Shown one piece after another: positions 25,132 through 34,406 of a stretch of 51,071 bases of DNA. A model generated the notes under the pieces. That model was not told where the DNA came from, did no database searches, and worked only from the letters and a program-made list of their open reading frames with translations. The position numbers and the translations under genes were made by a program. The stretch is taken from contig CAZQJQ010000004.1 in the NCBI GenBank assembly GCA_964593045.1, positions 1-51,071 on the forward strand, read 5' to 3'. This DNA is from JAOAHC01 sp964593045. Its GTDB lineage: Bacteria > Bacillota > Clostridia > TANB77 > CAG-465. The number at the start of each line of letters is the position of its first letter. Positions within the stretch are counted from its first letter, which is position 1.

Positions 25132-25197
25132 AAAAATAATCAGCCCATATAATATGTAATACTCAATTTTGCATGCTTATATGGATTGATTATTTTT
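25132..25197. terminator. Large bidirectional terminator hairpin
   Basis: Arms AAAAATAATCA..CCATATAA and TTATATGG..TGATTATTTTT form a 19-bp stem with one 2-nt mismatch and a 24-nt loop, between the convergent XRE and TatD genes. T-runs are present on both strands. Confidence 0.75.
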
Positions 25198-25223
25198 GTT
25201 TATCTATTTTATATCATATATTT

Positions 25224-25991
25224 TCATTTTATTTTAAAAAAATTTATTGCATTGTTAAAAGTAATATCTGCAATCTCTTCTTTATCAGTATTTTTATACT
25301 CTGCTAATTTCTCACAAATAATATTAAGATTAACTGAAGAATTTCTCTTTCCTCTAAAAGGTACAGGAGAAAGATATGGAGAATCTGTTTCTATAACAAT
25401 CTGTTTCATTGGTATACTTTCTATATACCTTTTAAAACTTTCATTTCTTTTATATGTAATATTTCCACCAAATGCAACCATATACCCCCTATCTAGCACT
25501 AATCTTACTAAATCATCTGATGGTTGAAAACAATGGAATAAAACTTTTTGATTATTATCTATTTTTTTTATAACATTATATGTATCTAAAGAAGCATCTC
25601 TTGAATGTATTATTATTGGTAACTGTAATGTTTTAGCTATCTCAATTTGTTTTTCAAACCCTAAAATTTGTTCTTTTTTATTATCATTTCCATAAGCATA
25701 ATCTAAACCAATTTCTCCTATTGCAACTATTTTACCATTGTTTTGTTTATTATATATATCATATAATTCATCAATATTATTTTTTTGTATATCTTGTGGA
25801 TGTATTCCAATAGATGCATATATATAATCATATTTATTTGAAAGTACTATTGCTTCCCTAGAGGATTTTAAATCATATGCTGCATTTACAATATATTGTA
25901 CACCTATTTTTTTACATTCATTTAATACTTTTTCTAAATCATCATGATATACTTCATCATTATAATGTGCATGCGTATCAAAAAAATTCAT
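25224..25991 (-). CDS. TatD-family metal-dependent DNase
   Basis: A 255-residue TIM-barrel hydrolase. It has FFDTHAHYND (HxH metal ligands at 7 and 9), GIHPQ, GEIGLDYAYG (Glu ligand), PIIIHSRDA (His ligand), LFHCFQP (His) and VIETDSPYLSP (Asp ligand), the complete TatD set. TatD proteins are Mg-dependent 3'-5' exonucleases linked to DNA repair. It starts one nucleotide after the histidine kinase stop, so it is the third gene of the two-component operon. Confidence 0.93.
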   Translation of the reverse strand: MNFFDTHAHYNDEVYHDDLEKVLNECKKIGVQYIVNAAYDLKSSREAIVLSNKYDYIYASIGIHPQDIQKNNIDELYDIYNKQNNGKIVAIGEIGLDYAYGNDNKKEQILGFEKQIEIAKTLQLPIIIHSRDASLDTYNVIKKIDNNQKVLFHCFQPSDDLVRLVLDRGYMVAFGGNITYKRNESFKRYIESIPMKQIVIETDSPYLSPVPFRGKRNSSVNLNIICEKLAEYKNTDKEEIADITFNNAINFFKIK

Positions 25992-25992
25992 A

Positions 25993-27396
25993 CTATCCTT
26001 CCTTTTTATATTCTCCTATTTTAGTTGGTAATGTAATAATTACCTCTGTTCCTTTGTTTACTTCACTTTGTATATCTATAGTACCGTTATTTCCATCTAT
26101 TATTTCTTTTACTATTGAAAGTCCTAAACCGGTTCCTCCCATATCTCTAGAACGTGCTTTATCCACCCTATAGAATCTTTCAAAAATTCTTTGTAGATCT
26201 TTTTGAGGTATTCCAATACCATTATCTACTATTTTAATATATGCACTCTCATTTACACAGCCTAGATATACTTTTATATCTCCACCATTTGGAGTATATT
26301 TTATACTATTGCTTATAATATTAACAATAACTTGCTCTATTGCATCTCTATCTGCATATACTCTTGGTGGTGGTACCGTAACAACGCATTCTAAATTATG
26401 TTGTTTTTCTTTCGCGTTATATTTCATTTTTTCACATATGTTTTTAGCTAAATCATCAAGAGAAAACATCATTTTTTTCCAACTAACTTTTTTGTAATCA
26501 AATCTTGAAAGTTGTAATAAATCTGCAACAAGTCTATCCATTCTGTTTGCCTCTTGGTTTATAACCTTAGAAAACTTCGTTGTTTCATCAGGAGTCAGAT
26601 TTCCATTCATTATTGTTTCCGAATATCCTTTTATAGAAGTAAGAGGTGTTTTAAGTTCATGTGATACATTAGCAACAAATTCTTTTCTCATATTATCAAG
26701 TTTAACGTTTTCAGTAATATTCCTTATTACCATTATGACACCCATTGGAATTAATTTATCACTATAAAATGGTACAAATACTACATTTAGTACATTATCT
26801 TTTACCGTTACCTTAGCTTCTATACTTTTATAATTAGGTAAATACATTACTTTATCAAAATCAATATCTATTTTAAGTCGAGAAACAACTTTATCAAAAG
26901 TATCTTCTAAAGTAGAGATGTTAAGTAATCTCATTGCACTTTTATTCATATGTACAACTTGTTTTGATACTGAATATGCTATAACTCCATCTGCCATATG
27001 TTCAAGTATTATTTCGGTTTTACTCTGTTGACTATTTAAATCAAAACTGTTTTTCTTTATAATCTGCATCATATCATCATAAGCGGCGATAAGTTCATCA
27101 GTCTCTAAATATTTACTATAATTTTTAAGATGTTTAGTTTCAAGTATTTTACCTGAAGCAACGCTCCTCATACTTTTTTCTATTTTTCTCATAGGAAAAA
27201 GAAACATATTTAACATGATTGTTGATAATGTAATAGAAACCATTATCAATATACAAAGAAAAATAATATTTTGAATTGCAAACATATTATCAAAATTAAT
27301 TATATTTTTGGTAAATAGAAGAATAGTAGTTATATATGTTATAACTACCATAAAGACAATCAGCAACTTACTACTTAATTTTAATGAATTTCTCAT
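25993..27396 (-). CDS. Sensor histidine kinase (WalK/PhoR-type, no extracellular domain)
   Basis: A 467-residue kinase. Two closely spaced N-terminal helices (about 10-28 and 38-60) leave almost no external loop, so an external ligand domain is absent. HAMP (about 65-115), a PAS domain (about 125-225) and HisKA follow, with FVANVSHELKTPL (H246 the phosphorylated His). The HATPase has N, G1 (DNGIGIP), F and G2 (GGTGLGLSIVKEI) boxes. It partners the OmpR-type regulator 20 nt upstream. The arrangement resembles WalRK/PhoPR, but no yycHIJ or pst genes are nearby to choose between them. Confidence 0.93.
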   Translation of the reverse strand: MRNSLKLSSKLLIVFMVVITYITTILLFTKNIINFDNMFAIQNIIFLCILIMVSITLSTIMLNMFLFPMRKIEKSMRSVASGKILETKHLKNYSKYLETDELIAAYDDMMQIIKKNSFDLNSQQSKTEIILEHMADGVIAYSVSKQVVHMNKSAMRLLNISTLEDTFDKVVSRLKIDIDFDKVMYLPNYKSIEAKVTVKDNVLNVVFVPFYSDKLIPMGVIMVIRNITENVKLDNMRKEFVANVSHELKTPLTSIKGYSETIMNGNLTPDETTKFSKVINQEANRMDRLVADLLQLSRFDYKKVSWKKMMFSLDDLAKNICEKMKYNAKEKQHNLECVVTVPPPRVYADRDAIEQVIVNIISNSIKYTPNGGDIKVYLGCVNESAYIKIVDNGIGIPQKDLQRIFERFYRVDKARSRDMGGTGLGLSIVKEIIDGNNGTIDIQSEVNKGTEVIITLPTKIGEYKKEG

Positions 27397-27416
27397 ATGT
27401 TTCTCCTAAATATAAC

Positions 27417-28118
27417 CTAATTATTAGAGATATAATATCCCATCCCTCTTTTTGTAAGAACATACTTTGGATTAGATGAAGATACCTCTATTTTTTCTCT
27501 TAATCTTCTTATAGTAACATCAACAGTTCTTGCATCACCATAATAATCATATCCCCAAACAGATCTTAAAATTTGTTCTCTAGTGTATACTTGATTTGGA
27601 GTAGATGATAAAAGTTTTAAAAGTTCAAACTCCTTTATTGTAAGGTCTATAACTTTATTATCTATTATTGCAACATATCTTTCAGGATCTATTATCATAT
27701 CTTTTATAACAATTTGTGAAGACTTCTCTTCTTTTGGCTCCTCTTCTTGTACATTACGTTTTCTTAAATTTGCTTTTATTCTAGCGATTAATTCTCTTAT
27801 GCTAAAAGGTTTAGTCATATAATCATCCGCACCAAGCTCAAGTCCTATAATTTTATCTACAACATCTTCTTTTGCTGTTAACATTATGATTGGACAACTA
27901 AGAGTTTGCCTTATTTTTTTACACACTGTAAATCCATCTATTTTAGGTAACATTACATCCAATAATATTAGATCTGGCCTTGATTCTAAAGCAGTCTGTA
28001 CCGCTTCCTCTCCATCATATGCTACAACTGTTTCATATCCTTCTTTCTCTAAATTAAATTTTAAAATATCAACGATTGGTTTTTCATCATCTACTATTAA
28101 AATTCTTTTTTCATCCAT
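27417..28118 (-). CDS. OmpR/PhoB-family response regulator (WalR/PhoP-like)
   Basis: A 233-residue regulator. The receiver domain has the acidic pair at D10/D11, the phosphoacceptor D54 (LILLDVMLPK), the conserved Thr (MLTAK) and Lys (YMTKPF). The winged-helix effector domain (about 135-230) ends with RTVDVTIRRLREKIE...VLTKRGMGYYI, the WalR/PhoP pattern. It is first in the operon with the kinase and TatD. Three direct 11-bp repeats, the spacing that OmpR-family dimers bind, lie about 190 nt upstream and suggest autoregulation. Confidence 0.94.
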   Translation of the reverse strand: MDEKRILIVDDEKPIVDILKFNLEKEGYETVVAYDGEEAVQTALESRPDLILLDVMLPKIDGFTVCKKIRQTLSCPIIMLTAKEDVVDKIIGLELGADDYMTKPFSIRELIARIKANLRKRNVQEEEPKEEKSSQIVIKDMIIDPERYVAIIDNKVIDLTIKEFELLKLLSSTPNQVYTREQILRSVWGYDYYGDARTVDVTIRRLREKIEVSSSNPKYVLTKRGMGYYISNN

Positions 28119-28308
28119 ATATATACACCTCTATTATATAATTTATATATAAATTATATCATAAACTTTTTTTTTTGCTATATTTTTGTTAAAATTTTTA
28201 TATTTTTTTGTAAGTTTTTTGTAATAACACAATAATATTAATGTTTTTTAAAAAAAATTATATATTATGTATATATTTCAATAAATTGTAAATAATATTT
28301 ATAGCTAT

Positions 28309-28341
28309 ATATATAGTTAATATATAGTTAATATATAGTTA
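28309..28341. repeat. Three tandem 11-bp repeats upstream of the response regulator
   Basis: ATATATAGTTA repeated three times without a break. On the minus strand this reads (A/T)TAACT-N5-TTAACT-N5-TTAACT, the direct-repeat pattern (hexamer plus 5 nt) bound by OmpR/PhoP-type regulators. Between this and the regulator start (28119-28308) the sequence is A+T-rich with long T-runs and no gene. Confidence 0.75.
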
Positions 28342-28394
28342 TTTTAAAATTTGCCTTTTATTCACGAAAGACAATATTAGAAAATGTGAAAAAG

Positions 28395-28427
28395 GCAATA
28401 AAGGAGGTGGCAAAAACCACCTCCTTT
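28395..28427 (-). terminator. Terminator of the dnaX-ybaB-recR operon
   Basis: On the minus strand AAAGGAGGTGG-TTTTT-GCCACCTCCTTT has a stem of 10 bp or more and runs into ATTGCCTTTTT. The stem includes part of the recR stop codon. Confidence 0.85.
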
Positions 28428-29019
28428 ACATTTGTCTTCTTCCTTCTAATGCTTTTATCAAAGTTATTTCATCAGTATATTCAAGATCTCCACCAACAGG
28501 AATTCCATGTGCAATTCTTGTAACGGTTATTCCAAGTGGCTTTATTAATCTGGAAATATACATTGCTGTTGCTTCTCCCTCTATAGTCGGATTAGTGGCA
28601 AGAATAACTTCTTTTATTCTTTCATCTTTTAACCTTTCAAGCAACTCTTTTATCTTTATATCTGCTGCTGTAATATTATTCATTGGTGATATTGCGCCAT
28701 GCAAAACATGATACTTTCCTTTATATTCATGTGTCTTTTCCATTGCGACAACATCTTTTACATTTTCTACAACGCATAATATACTGTCATCCCTTTTTAA
28801 GTTTGAACAAATTTCACAAGGATCTTCTTCTGTTATATTAAAACATTTTGAACAAAATTTTACTTTTTCCTTTGCATTTTTTACTGTTTCTATTAGTTCA
28901 TTTGCTACATTATTATCTGATTCTAATATATAAAAAGCAAGTCGTGTTGCAGATTTATTGCCAATACCTGGCATTTTTTCAAATTGTTTTATTAATTTGT
29001 TAATTGCATTTGAATACAT
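28426..29019 (-). CDS. recR: Recombination protein RecR
   Basis: A 197-residue RecR. It has the N-terminal helix-hairpin-helix (LIKQFEKMPGIGNKSATRLAFYIL), a C4 zinc finger (CSKCFNITEEDPCEIC), a Toprim domain (ILCVVENVKDVVAMEKT) and the Walker-B-like C-terminal part with HGIPVGGDLEYTDEITLIKALEGR. RecR with RecO loads RecA at gapped DNA. It lies last in dnaX-ybaB-recR, the usual Bacillota order. Confidence 0.97.
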   Translation of the reverse strand: MYSNAINKLIKQFEKMPGIGNKSATRLAFYILESDNNVANELIETVKNAKEKVKFCSKCFNITEEDPCEICSNLKRDDSILCVVENVKDVVAMEKTHEYKGKYHVLHGAISPMNNITAADIKIKELLERLKDERIKEVILATNPTIEGEATAMYISRLIKPLGITVTRIAHGIPVGGDLEYTDEITLIKALEGRRQM

Positions 29020-29033
29020 ATCTACCCCATTAT

Positions 29034-29372
29034 CTAAAATAACCCTGGAACATTAAATTGTCCAAGTTCACTTTGCATCATACTATCTGCTTTTGTAAGT
29101 GCTTCATTTACTGCTGTAAGTATTAAGTCTTGTAACATTTCAACATCATCTTTGTCTACAACTTCAGGATTAATTTTTATTTCTTTTATAACTTTATTTC
29201 CTGTTGCTTTTACAACAACGGCTCCACCACCTGCTGAAGTTTCAATTTCTTTTACCGCAATCTCCTCTTGTTTTTTTTGCATATCTGTTTGCATTTTTTG
29301 TGCTTGCTTAATTAGGTTTTGCATATTACCAAAACCTCCCATTCCTCCTTGGAAACCTCCATATTTACCCAT
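29034..29372 (-). CDS. ybaB: YbaB/EbfC-family nucleoid-associated protein
   Basis: A 112-residue protein with a Gly/Met/Phe-rich N-terminal tail (MGKYGGFQGGMGGFGNM), then the helical LIKQAQKMQTDMQKKQEEI, the beta core TSAGGGAVVVKATGNKVIKEIKI and the C-terminal helix. YbaB dimers bind DNA and are encoded between dnaX and recR in most bacteria, as here. Confidence 0.95.
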   Translation of the reverse strand: MGKYGGFQGGMGGFGNMQNLIKQAQKMQTDMQKKQEEIAVKEIETSAGGGAVVVKATGNKVIKEIKINPEVVDKDDVEMLQDLILTAVNEALTKADSMMQSELGQFNVPGLF

Positions 29373-29388
29373 TTAAATCACCCTTTCT

Positions 29389-30975
29389 TTAATCTATTTG
29401 TTTAAATTCTATATCTGAATTTTTTAAACATTCCTCTATTTTTGAAACAGAAGAACTCTTTTTTTCTTTTAAAATTATTTTTACTTCTTTTTGTATATTA
29501 TATTTTTCTTTTAATGTATCAATTATATCTTGCTTAGAGCTATCTAATTTTAATCTTGAATACGCAAACGAATTATCTGTCACAATATATATATTTTCTT
29601 CATCTTCAAACATTTTTGCTTTTGCAAGTACGGAATATGTTGTTATTTTACCTCTTGAACATAGTTCATTTTTAAAATTTTCTGATTCTTTAAATTCTTT
29701 TTTACATATATCTTCTTTTGAAGTATCTTTATTCTTTTCATATTTAATATTAGTATCTTCAGTTGTATTTGATTGTAGAAATTCTTCACCTTTTTTTGTC
29801 TGTATATCCCCTATATTTTTTTCAAATGATAAAACCTTCTCTTCAAGTTTTTCAATTTTTTTAAATAGCATATCTATATACTCGTTATTATCATTGTTTT
29901 CAATATTTTTTTCTCCTATAGCATTTTTTTCTTTTTCATTTTTTAAGATTGATATATTACACATTTCTACAATTGTTGCTTTAAATAGTATAGCGGGCTT
30001 TGAACTATTTCGTATATCATTGTCTAATTTTGATAGTCTATCTATTAAATATATATATCTTTCTTTTGATGTATTATCACTATTTTGTTGATTTATTAAG
30101 AGTTCTAAAAACTTCTCACTTAATCTATATGCTAATTCTCTTAAATCTTTCCCTTTATCTAAAATATTGTCAATAACTTTAATTGATGATATACTATCAA
30201 AGTTTAAAATACTATTTGTTAATTCATCTATTGATTCTTTATCTGCTAATCCTATTATATTTTCTATATCTTTTATTTTAATTTTTTCTTTTGACTGTGC
30301 TATACATCTATCTAGTATACTAAGTGCATCTCTTGCTCCTCCATCAGCAAGTTTTGCAATATATTCTAGTGCCTCTTCTTCATACTGGATATTTTCACTT
30401 TCTAATACTTTTTTTAATATTATTTGTATATTGTCTTTTGATACTTTATTAAATTCAAATCTTAAGCATCTAGAAAGTATTGTTACAGGAATTTTATGTT
30501 GTTCTGTTGTAGCCAATATAAATATTACATTTTTAGGAGGTTCTTCTAATGTTTTAAGTAATGCATTAAATGCACTTGTTGTCAACATATGTGCCTCATC
30601 TATTATATATATTCTATATTTAGCATCTACTGTAGCATATGCAACTTCTTGCCTTATTTGCCTTATATTATCTACACTATTATTTGAGGCAGCATCCATC
30701 TCTATTATATCAGTAGAATTACCTTCTAATATGCTTTTACACATTTCACATTTGTTACATGGTTCTCCATCTACTGGAGATAAGCAATTTACTGCTCTTG
30801 CAAAAACTTTTGCAGCAGATGTTTTCCCTGTACCTCTACTACCACTAAAAATGTATGCATGAGATATCTTTCCCTCTTTTATTTGATTTTTTAATATTGT
30901 TGTTACATTTTGCTGCCCTACTATATCATTAAAAGTTGTTGGCCTGTATTTTCTATATAACGCTATATATGACAT
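29389..30975 (-). CDS. dnaX: DNA polymerase III subunit gamma/tau
   Basis: A 528-residue clamp-loader ATPase. It has YRPTTFNDIVGQ, Walker A GSRGTGKTSAAK, the four-Cys zinc module (CLSPVDGEPCNKCEMC), DEAH box (IIDEAHMLT) and SRC sensor (ILSRCLRFEF). The tau-like C-terminal region is Lys/Glu-rich and divergent. The start is ATG 30975, 5 nt after AGGAGG; the GTG six bases upstream overlaps the site. SRP RNA lies just upstream with its own promoter and probably shares transcription. Confidence 0.97.
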   Translation of the reverse strand: MSYIALYRKYRPTTFNDIVGQQNVTTILKNQIKEGKISHAYIFSGSRGTGKTSAAKVFARAVNCLSPVDGEPCNKCEMCKSILEGNSTDIIEMDAASNNSVDNIRQIRQEVAYATVDAKYRIYIIDEAHMLTTSAFNALLKTLEEPPKNVIFILATTEQHKIPVTILSRCLRFEFNKVSKDNIQIILKKVLESENIQYEEEALEYIAKLADGGARDALSILDRCIAQSKEKIKIKDIENIIGLADKESIDELTNSILNFDSISSIKVIDNILDKGKDLRELAYRLSEKFLELLINQQNSDNTSKERYIYLIDRLSKLDNDIRNSSKPAILFKATIVEMCNISILKNEKEKNAIGEKNIENNDNNEYIDMLFKKIEKLEEKVLSFEKNIGDIQTKKGEEFLQSNTTEDTNIKYEKNKDTSKEDICKKEFKESENFKNELCSRGKITTYSVLAKAKMFEDEENIYIVTDNSFAYSRLKLDSSKQDIIDTLKEKYNIQKEVKIILKEKKSSSVSKIEECLKNSDIEFKQID

Positions 30976-30994
30976 AAACACCTCCTATAACAAA

Positions 30995-31078
30995 AGACAT
31001 CAAACACATAGAGTTTACCGTTTATTGCTGCTTCCTTCCGGACCTGACAAGGTTCACAGCTCTCTATTGTTTGATGAT
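30995..31078 (-). ncRNA. ffs: Small bacterial SRP RNA (4.5S-like)
   Basis: On the minus strand the conserved domain IV loop is present: GTGAACC..GTCAGGTCCGGAAGGAAGCAGC. The ends pair (CATCAAACA at 31076-30998 with its complement) into one long hairpin of about 80 nt without an Alu domain. It binds Ffh for co-translational membrane targeting. Position before dnaX is classic for Bacillota. Confidence 0.95.
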
Positions 31079-31084
31079 AGGGTA

Positions 31085-31113
31085 ATTATACACTATTTTT
31101 TTTATTTTTTCAA
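31085..31113 (-). promoter_or_regulatory. SRP RNA promoter
   Basis: On the minus strand: -35 TTGAAA (31113-31108), 17-nt spacer, -10 TATAAT (31090-31085), placing the start near 31078. Confidence 0.85.
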
Positions 31114-31138
31114 GTATATTTATTATTTAAATATTTTT

Positions 31139-31831
31139 TTATTCTACTATGAAATTATATGAAGATATACTTTGTCTTTCCACACTTATTCCTTTACTTA
31201 TAATAGTATCTGAAGGTAAAGTAACATCAATTTTACATTTATTTATTTTACCTAAAGAGTCAATAATATTCAAATCAAAGGAAATTTCAAACTTAACTTC
31301 ACTTATTTTTATATTCATAATATTTAAAATGGTTCCGTCATATGTAACACTATTTACTCCTTCTGCTATTTTACTTTCAGTAACAAAATTTTTGTTATTT
31401 ATATTTAATTCTATATAATATTGTGAATCTTTTTCCTGTTTTTCAATAGGTATTTTTTCTTGTAAATTAGATAAATCATAACTTGTCTCTTTTGAAGCTT
31501 GAGAAAGTGTAAGTTCCCCCTTTTTTTCTGGCATAGTTACAGACACATTATCAATATATATTTCTTTTGCTTCTGAGCCTTCTGTTTTTGCAACAAGTAT
31601 AGCAAATGTGTTATTTTGTGATAGATCAAATGCCATATCTGATAGATTTCCTTCTTGTTCAACTTCTTTTTCTTCAACGCCAACTGTAGATTTAATAACA
31701 AAATCGTTTATTCTAAAATTACCTTGATTTAATTTTCCTGTTGTATCAAGTATGTAATTATACACTAACACTATTAATGCAACCACAATAAATGCACCTA
31801 GAATAAATAAAAATCTATTGTTTTTTTTCAT
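31139..31831 (-). CDS. Hypothetical membrane-anchored protein, 230 residues
   Basis: No family recognised. There is a short basic start (MKKNNR), one membrane segment (about 7-27), then an extracytoplasmic, mostly beta-strand body with two similar halves (IYIDNVSVTMPEKK; LNIMNIKISEVKFEISFDLNI). No Cys residues after the anchor except one (NKCKIDV). It is a single gene; a divergent small gene starts 94 nt away. Confidence 0.7.
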   Translation of the reverse strand: MKKNNRFLFILGAFIVVALIVLVYNYILDTTGKLNQGNFRINDFVIKSTVGVEEKEVEQEGNLSDMAFDLSQNNTFAILVAKTEGSEAKEIYIDNVSVTMPEKKGELTLSQASKETSYDLSNLQEKIPIEKQEKDSQYYIELNINNKNFVTESKIAEGVNSVTYDGTILNIMNIKISEVKFEISFDLNIIDSLGKINKCKIDVTLPSDTIISKGISVERQSISSYNFIVE

Positions 31832-31924
31832 AAATCCACCTCAATTATATGGTTATTATACTACATCTTTCATAAAATTACAACTATTTAAATATATATT
31901 AGTATATATTGTAGAGGTGCACAT

Positions 31925-32104
31925 ATGGATAATATTTTCAGTAATCTTAGATCGTATTTGCCTGATGGTTGTAATATTAGTGACATAGATATAAATAAAC
32001 TGTTAGTAATAATATTATTACTAACAGATAAATTACAAGTTGAAGCTATACATGTTTACAAAAATAACTTTGTAATTTCTCTTGGAACTTTTATCCAAGA
32101 TTAG
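31925..32104 (+). CDS. Small hypothetical protein, 59 residues
   Basis: Starts MDNIFSNLRSYLPDGCN and ends SLGTFIQD. AGAGGTG lies 5 nt before the ATG, a good site. The middle (KLLVIILLLTD) is hydrophobic but too short and mixed to be a sure membrane helix. The gene converges on the VirD4-like gene with a 9-nt gap and contains a 28-bp palindrome. No homologue is recognised. Confidence 0.55.
   Translation: MDNIFSNLRSYLPDGCNISDIDINKLLVIILLLTDKLQVEAIHVYKNNFVISLGTFIQD
32000..32027. repeat. 28-bp perfect palindrome inside the small gene
   Basis: Half-site CTGTTAGTAATAAT followed immediately by its reverse complement, with no loop. It encodes the LLVIILLLTD part of the 59-residue protein. Confidence 0.85.
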
Positions 32105-32113
32105 TATTCTTTG

Positions 32114-34051
32114 CTATTTTCCAAACAATTCATCAAATTTTTTCTCTAACTCTTTTTGTAAATCAAATTCATCGTTAGGAGTATTCTCAATGACTTGTGC
32201 TGGACCTGATGAGGATTCTTCACTTTCGCTATTTGATTTATTTGCTAAATACTCTTTTGCTCTTTTCATTCTTTGTTCTAAGTATCCCATAACATCCATT
32301 GTCCTTATTTCTACTTCTGCTGGTTTTGGCATCTCAGATATATTATGTATCTCAGTAAGTTTTACTACATCTTTCATTGGATGATATTTATAGTACCAAG
32401 CTTTTTTTGCTTTAATTGGTCTTAATCCTCTTACAAGTAATACTTCTTCATTATTATTCATTCTTTTTAATTCATCTACTGTCATTAAATCTCTTGCTTG
32501 TCTTTGCTCACTATATGATACTCCTTGCTTTTGTTTATCTTCTTTATCTTTTGATACAGATTTAGACTGGAATTTTATAGTTTTTTGTCCTAAACTTTTA
32601 GAAATATACTCGCATGTTTTATTTGATTGACTTCCAAGGAAAAGCTGTGTATCACAGTTACCAATTATATTTTCATATGTATCTTTATATAGTCCTTCCA
32701 ATTGGTCTATACTTTGTACAACTATTGATATACTTATTCCTAAACTTCTTGTTGTACTAAGTATTTTATTAAAATCAGGTATTTGACCTATATTTGCAAA
32801 TTCATCAAGAAGTAAATATACTTGATTGTTAAGAGTTCCACCATTTCTATTTGCTTGTGAATATAATATTTGTAACAACTGACTAAAAAATATTGTAAGT
32901 ATATAATTATATGTTCCATGTTCTGCTGGAGTTATAACAAAAAGAGCTGTTTTTTCATCACTTAATTCTTCAAAATCAATATCGTTTGTTGTAGTTATAT
33001 TCATCATACTTGGAGTATCAAAATGAGTTAGTTTTGATACTAAAGATATTGCTATACTTTGTTTTGTCTGATCAGCACCAAGCCTTATTCCTTCATATTC
33101 TTTTCTTCCTGGATGATCTGGTTTTAACTCTTCTACCAATAATTTAGTAAATACAGATTCATCCGCACCGCCAGCTCTTACTATATTTAAACAACTAGAA
33201 AGATTTTGTTCTTCATCTGGCAACATAGATATTACGTAGTATATACAAGCTTTAAGTAACATAGTAGCTGTATTATCCCAAAACGGATCACTAGACTTTC
33301 CTCCATCTTCTCCTCCTGATCCAGATACAATAGTATGTGCTATTATATCTACATCTTTATGATCTCTTATATGTGCAAGCGGATTATATCTATCACTATA
33401 CTCTGGATTTACTAAGTTCAATGTCTTTACTTTATATCCATTTGACTTCAAAAATCCCGAAGTTTCTCTATACAATTCACCTTTTGGATCTGTAATTACA
33501 TACGAACCTAGAAGTTGTAATATATTAGGTTTAATATAGCATGCAGATTTACCTGTACCAGAACCACCTATTACTAGTATATTTTTATTTATTTCAACTT
33601 TTTTTAAATCAGTACCAAGATAATGATTTTTACTAAGTATAAAGCCATTTTTTCTGTTTAAAATTTCTCTTCCTGTTGATGACTTAACAAACTCTTCTCC
33701 ATTTTTTGCCCAATCACTTGAACCATTTTCAATTCCATCGTATTCATGTTTACTTCCATTTTTAACATACCAATAAGCAACAAGTCCTATAAATATTATA
33801 AGGGTATAAAATGAAGCAGATAAAAACTTTGAAAATAAACCCTCAACTGTTATAATTTTATATATTACATCAAATGGATTTATAAGTGTAGACATATATT
33901 TAGAAGAAAATGCACTTATTTTATCTATTATATTAAGTGAAGTATCTAACTGCGAACTTACAACTACTCCTGTACCTACTATTAAAATATCAACTATTAA
34001 ATAAAATATTAAAAAAGGTACTATTTTACTTTTTAACCTTTGTATATCCAT
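32114..34051 (-). CDS. VirD4/TraG-type IV secretion coupling ATPase
   Basis: A 645-residue coupling protein that brings substrates to a type IV secretion channel. Two N-terminal membrane helices (about 12-32, 79-95) precede the ATPase: Walker A GGSGTGKS (162-169), DPKGELYRET, and Walker B LLLDEFANIGQIPDF (D416/E417). The C-terminal 50 residues are Glu/Ser-rich. Such genes usually sit next to a relaxase and channel genes; here the flanks are two small unknown genes and core genes, while a separate secretion-like operon lies 10 kb away. The conserved motifs are intact, so it is not obviously decayed. Confidence 0.92.
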   Translation of the reverse strand: MDIQRLKSKIVPFLIFYLIVDILIVGTGVVVSSQLDTSLNIIDKISAFSSKYMSTLINPFDVIYKIITVEGLFSKFLSASFYTLIIFIGLVAYWYVKNGSKHEYDGIENGSSDWAKNGEEFVKSSTGREILNRKNGFILSKNHYLGTDLKKVEINKNILVIGGSGTGKSACYIKPNILQLLGSYVITDPKGELYRETSGFLKSNGYKVKTLNLVNPEYSDRYNPLAHIRDHKDVDIIAHTIVSGSGGEDGGKSSDPFWDNTATMLLKACIYYVISMLPDEEQNLSSCLNIVRAGGADESVFTKLLVEELKPDHPGRKEYEGIRLGADQTKQSIAISLVSKLTHFDTPSMMNITTTNDIDFEELSDEKTALFVITPAEHGTYNYILTIFFSQLLQILYSQANRNGGTLNNQVYLLLDEFANIGQIPDFNKILSTTRSLGISISIVVQSIDQLEGLYKDTYENIIGNCDTQLFLGSQSNKTCEYISKSLGQKTIKFQSKSVSKDKEDKQKQGVSYSEQRQARDLMTVDELKRMNNNEEVLLVRGLRPIKAKKAWYYKYHPMKDVVKLTEIHNISEMPKPAEVEIRTMDVMGYLEQRMKRAKEYLANKSNSESEESSSGPAQVIENTPNDEFDLQKELEKKFDELFGK

Positions 34052-34074
34052 ATTTTTTCCCCTCTTATTTCAAA

Positions 34075-34353
34075 TTACCATCTAAGCAATTCGTCTTCTG
34101 GCATTTTTTCTTCTTTTTGTTTTTCTTTCTTTTCTTGCTCCATTTTTAGCTTTTCTTCTTCTTTTTGTTTTTCTATTTCTTTTATTTTATCAACGCCCAA
34201 ATCAGTAACTTTTATGCCTTGTTTTTCTAAATCCTCTATTTCTTTTTTCTTTTTCCTTGCAACTTCTTTACTATCTTTTATTACAATTTTTCCAGGTGTA
34301 TACTCAAAAGATGCTGCTCTTACATTTACTTCATCCCAACTTATATCTTTCAT
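34075..34353 (-). CDS. Hypothetical Lys/Glu-rich coiled-coil protein
   Basis: A 92-residue highly charged protein. Residues 30-85 are almost all Lys and Glu with heptad-like spacing, so a coiled coil or a single alpha helix is likely. The N-terminus (WDEVNVRAASFEYTPGKIVIKD) has a short beta motif. It ends 23 nt before the VirD4-like start with AGGAG before its own ATG and is probably co-expressed. It could be an accessory factor of the coupling protein (inference). Confidence 0.65.
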   Translation of the reverse strand: MKDISWDEVNVRAASFEYTPGKIVIKDSKEVARKKKKEIEDLEKQGIKVTDLGVDKIKEIEKQKEEEKLKMEQEKKEKQKEEKMPEDELLRW

Positions 34354-34406
34354 ATTTTCCTTTCTCCTTTATATACAATAATATAATAACTAAAAATAAA
34401 ATAATT

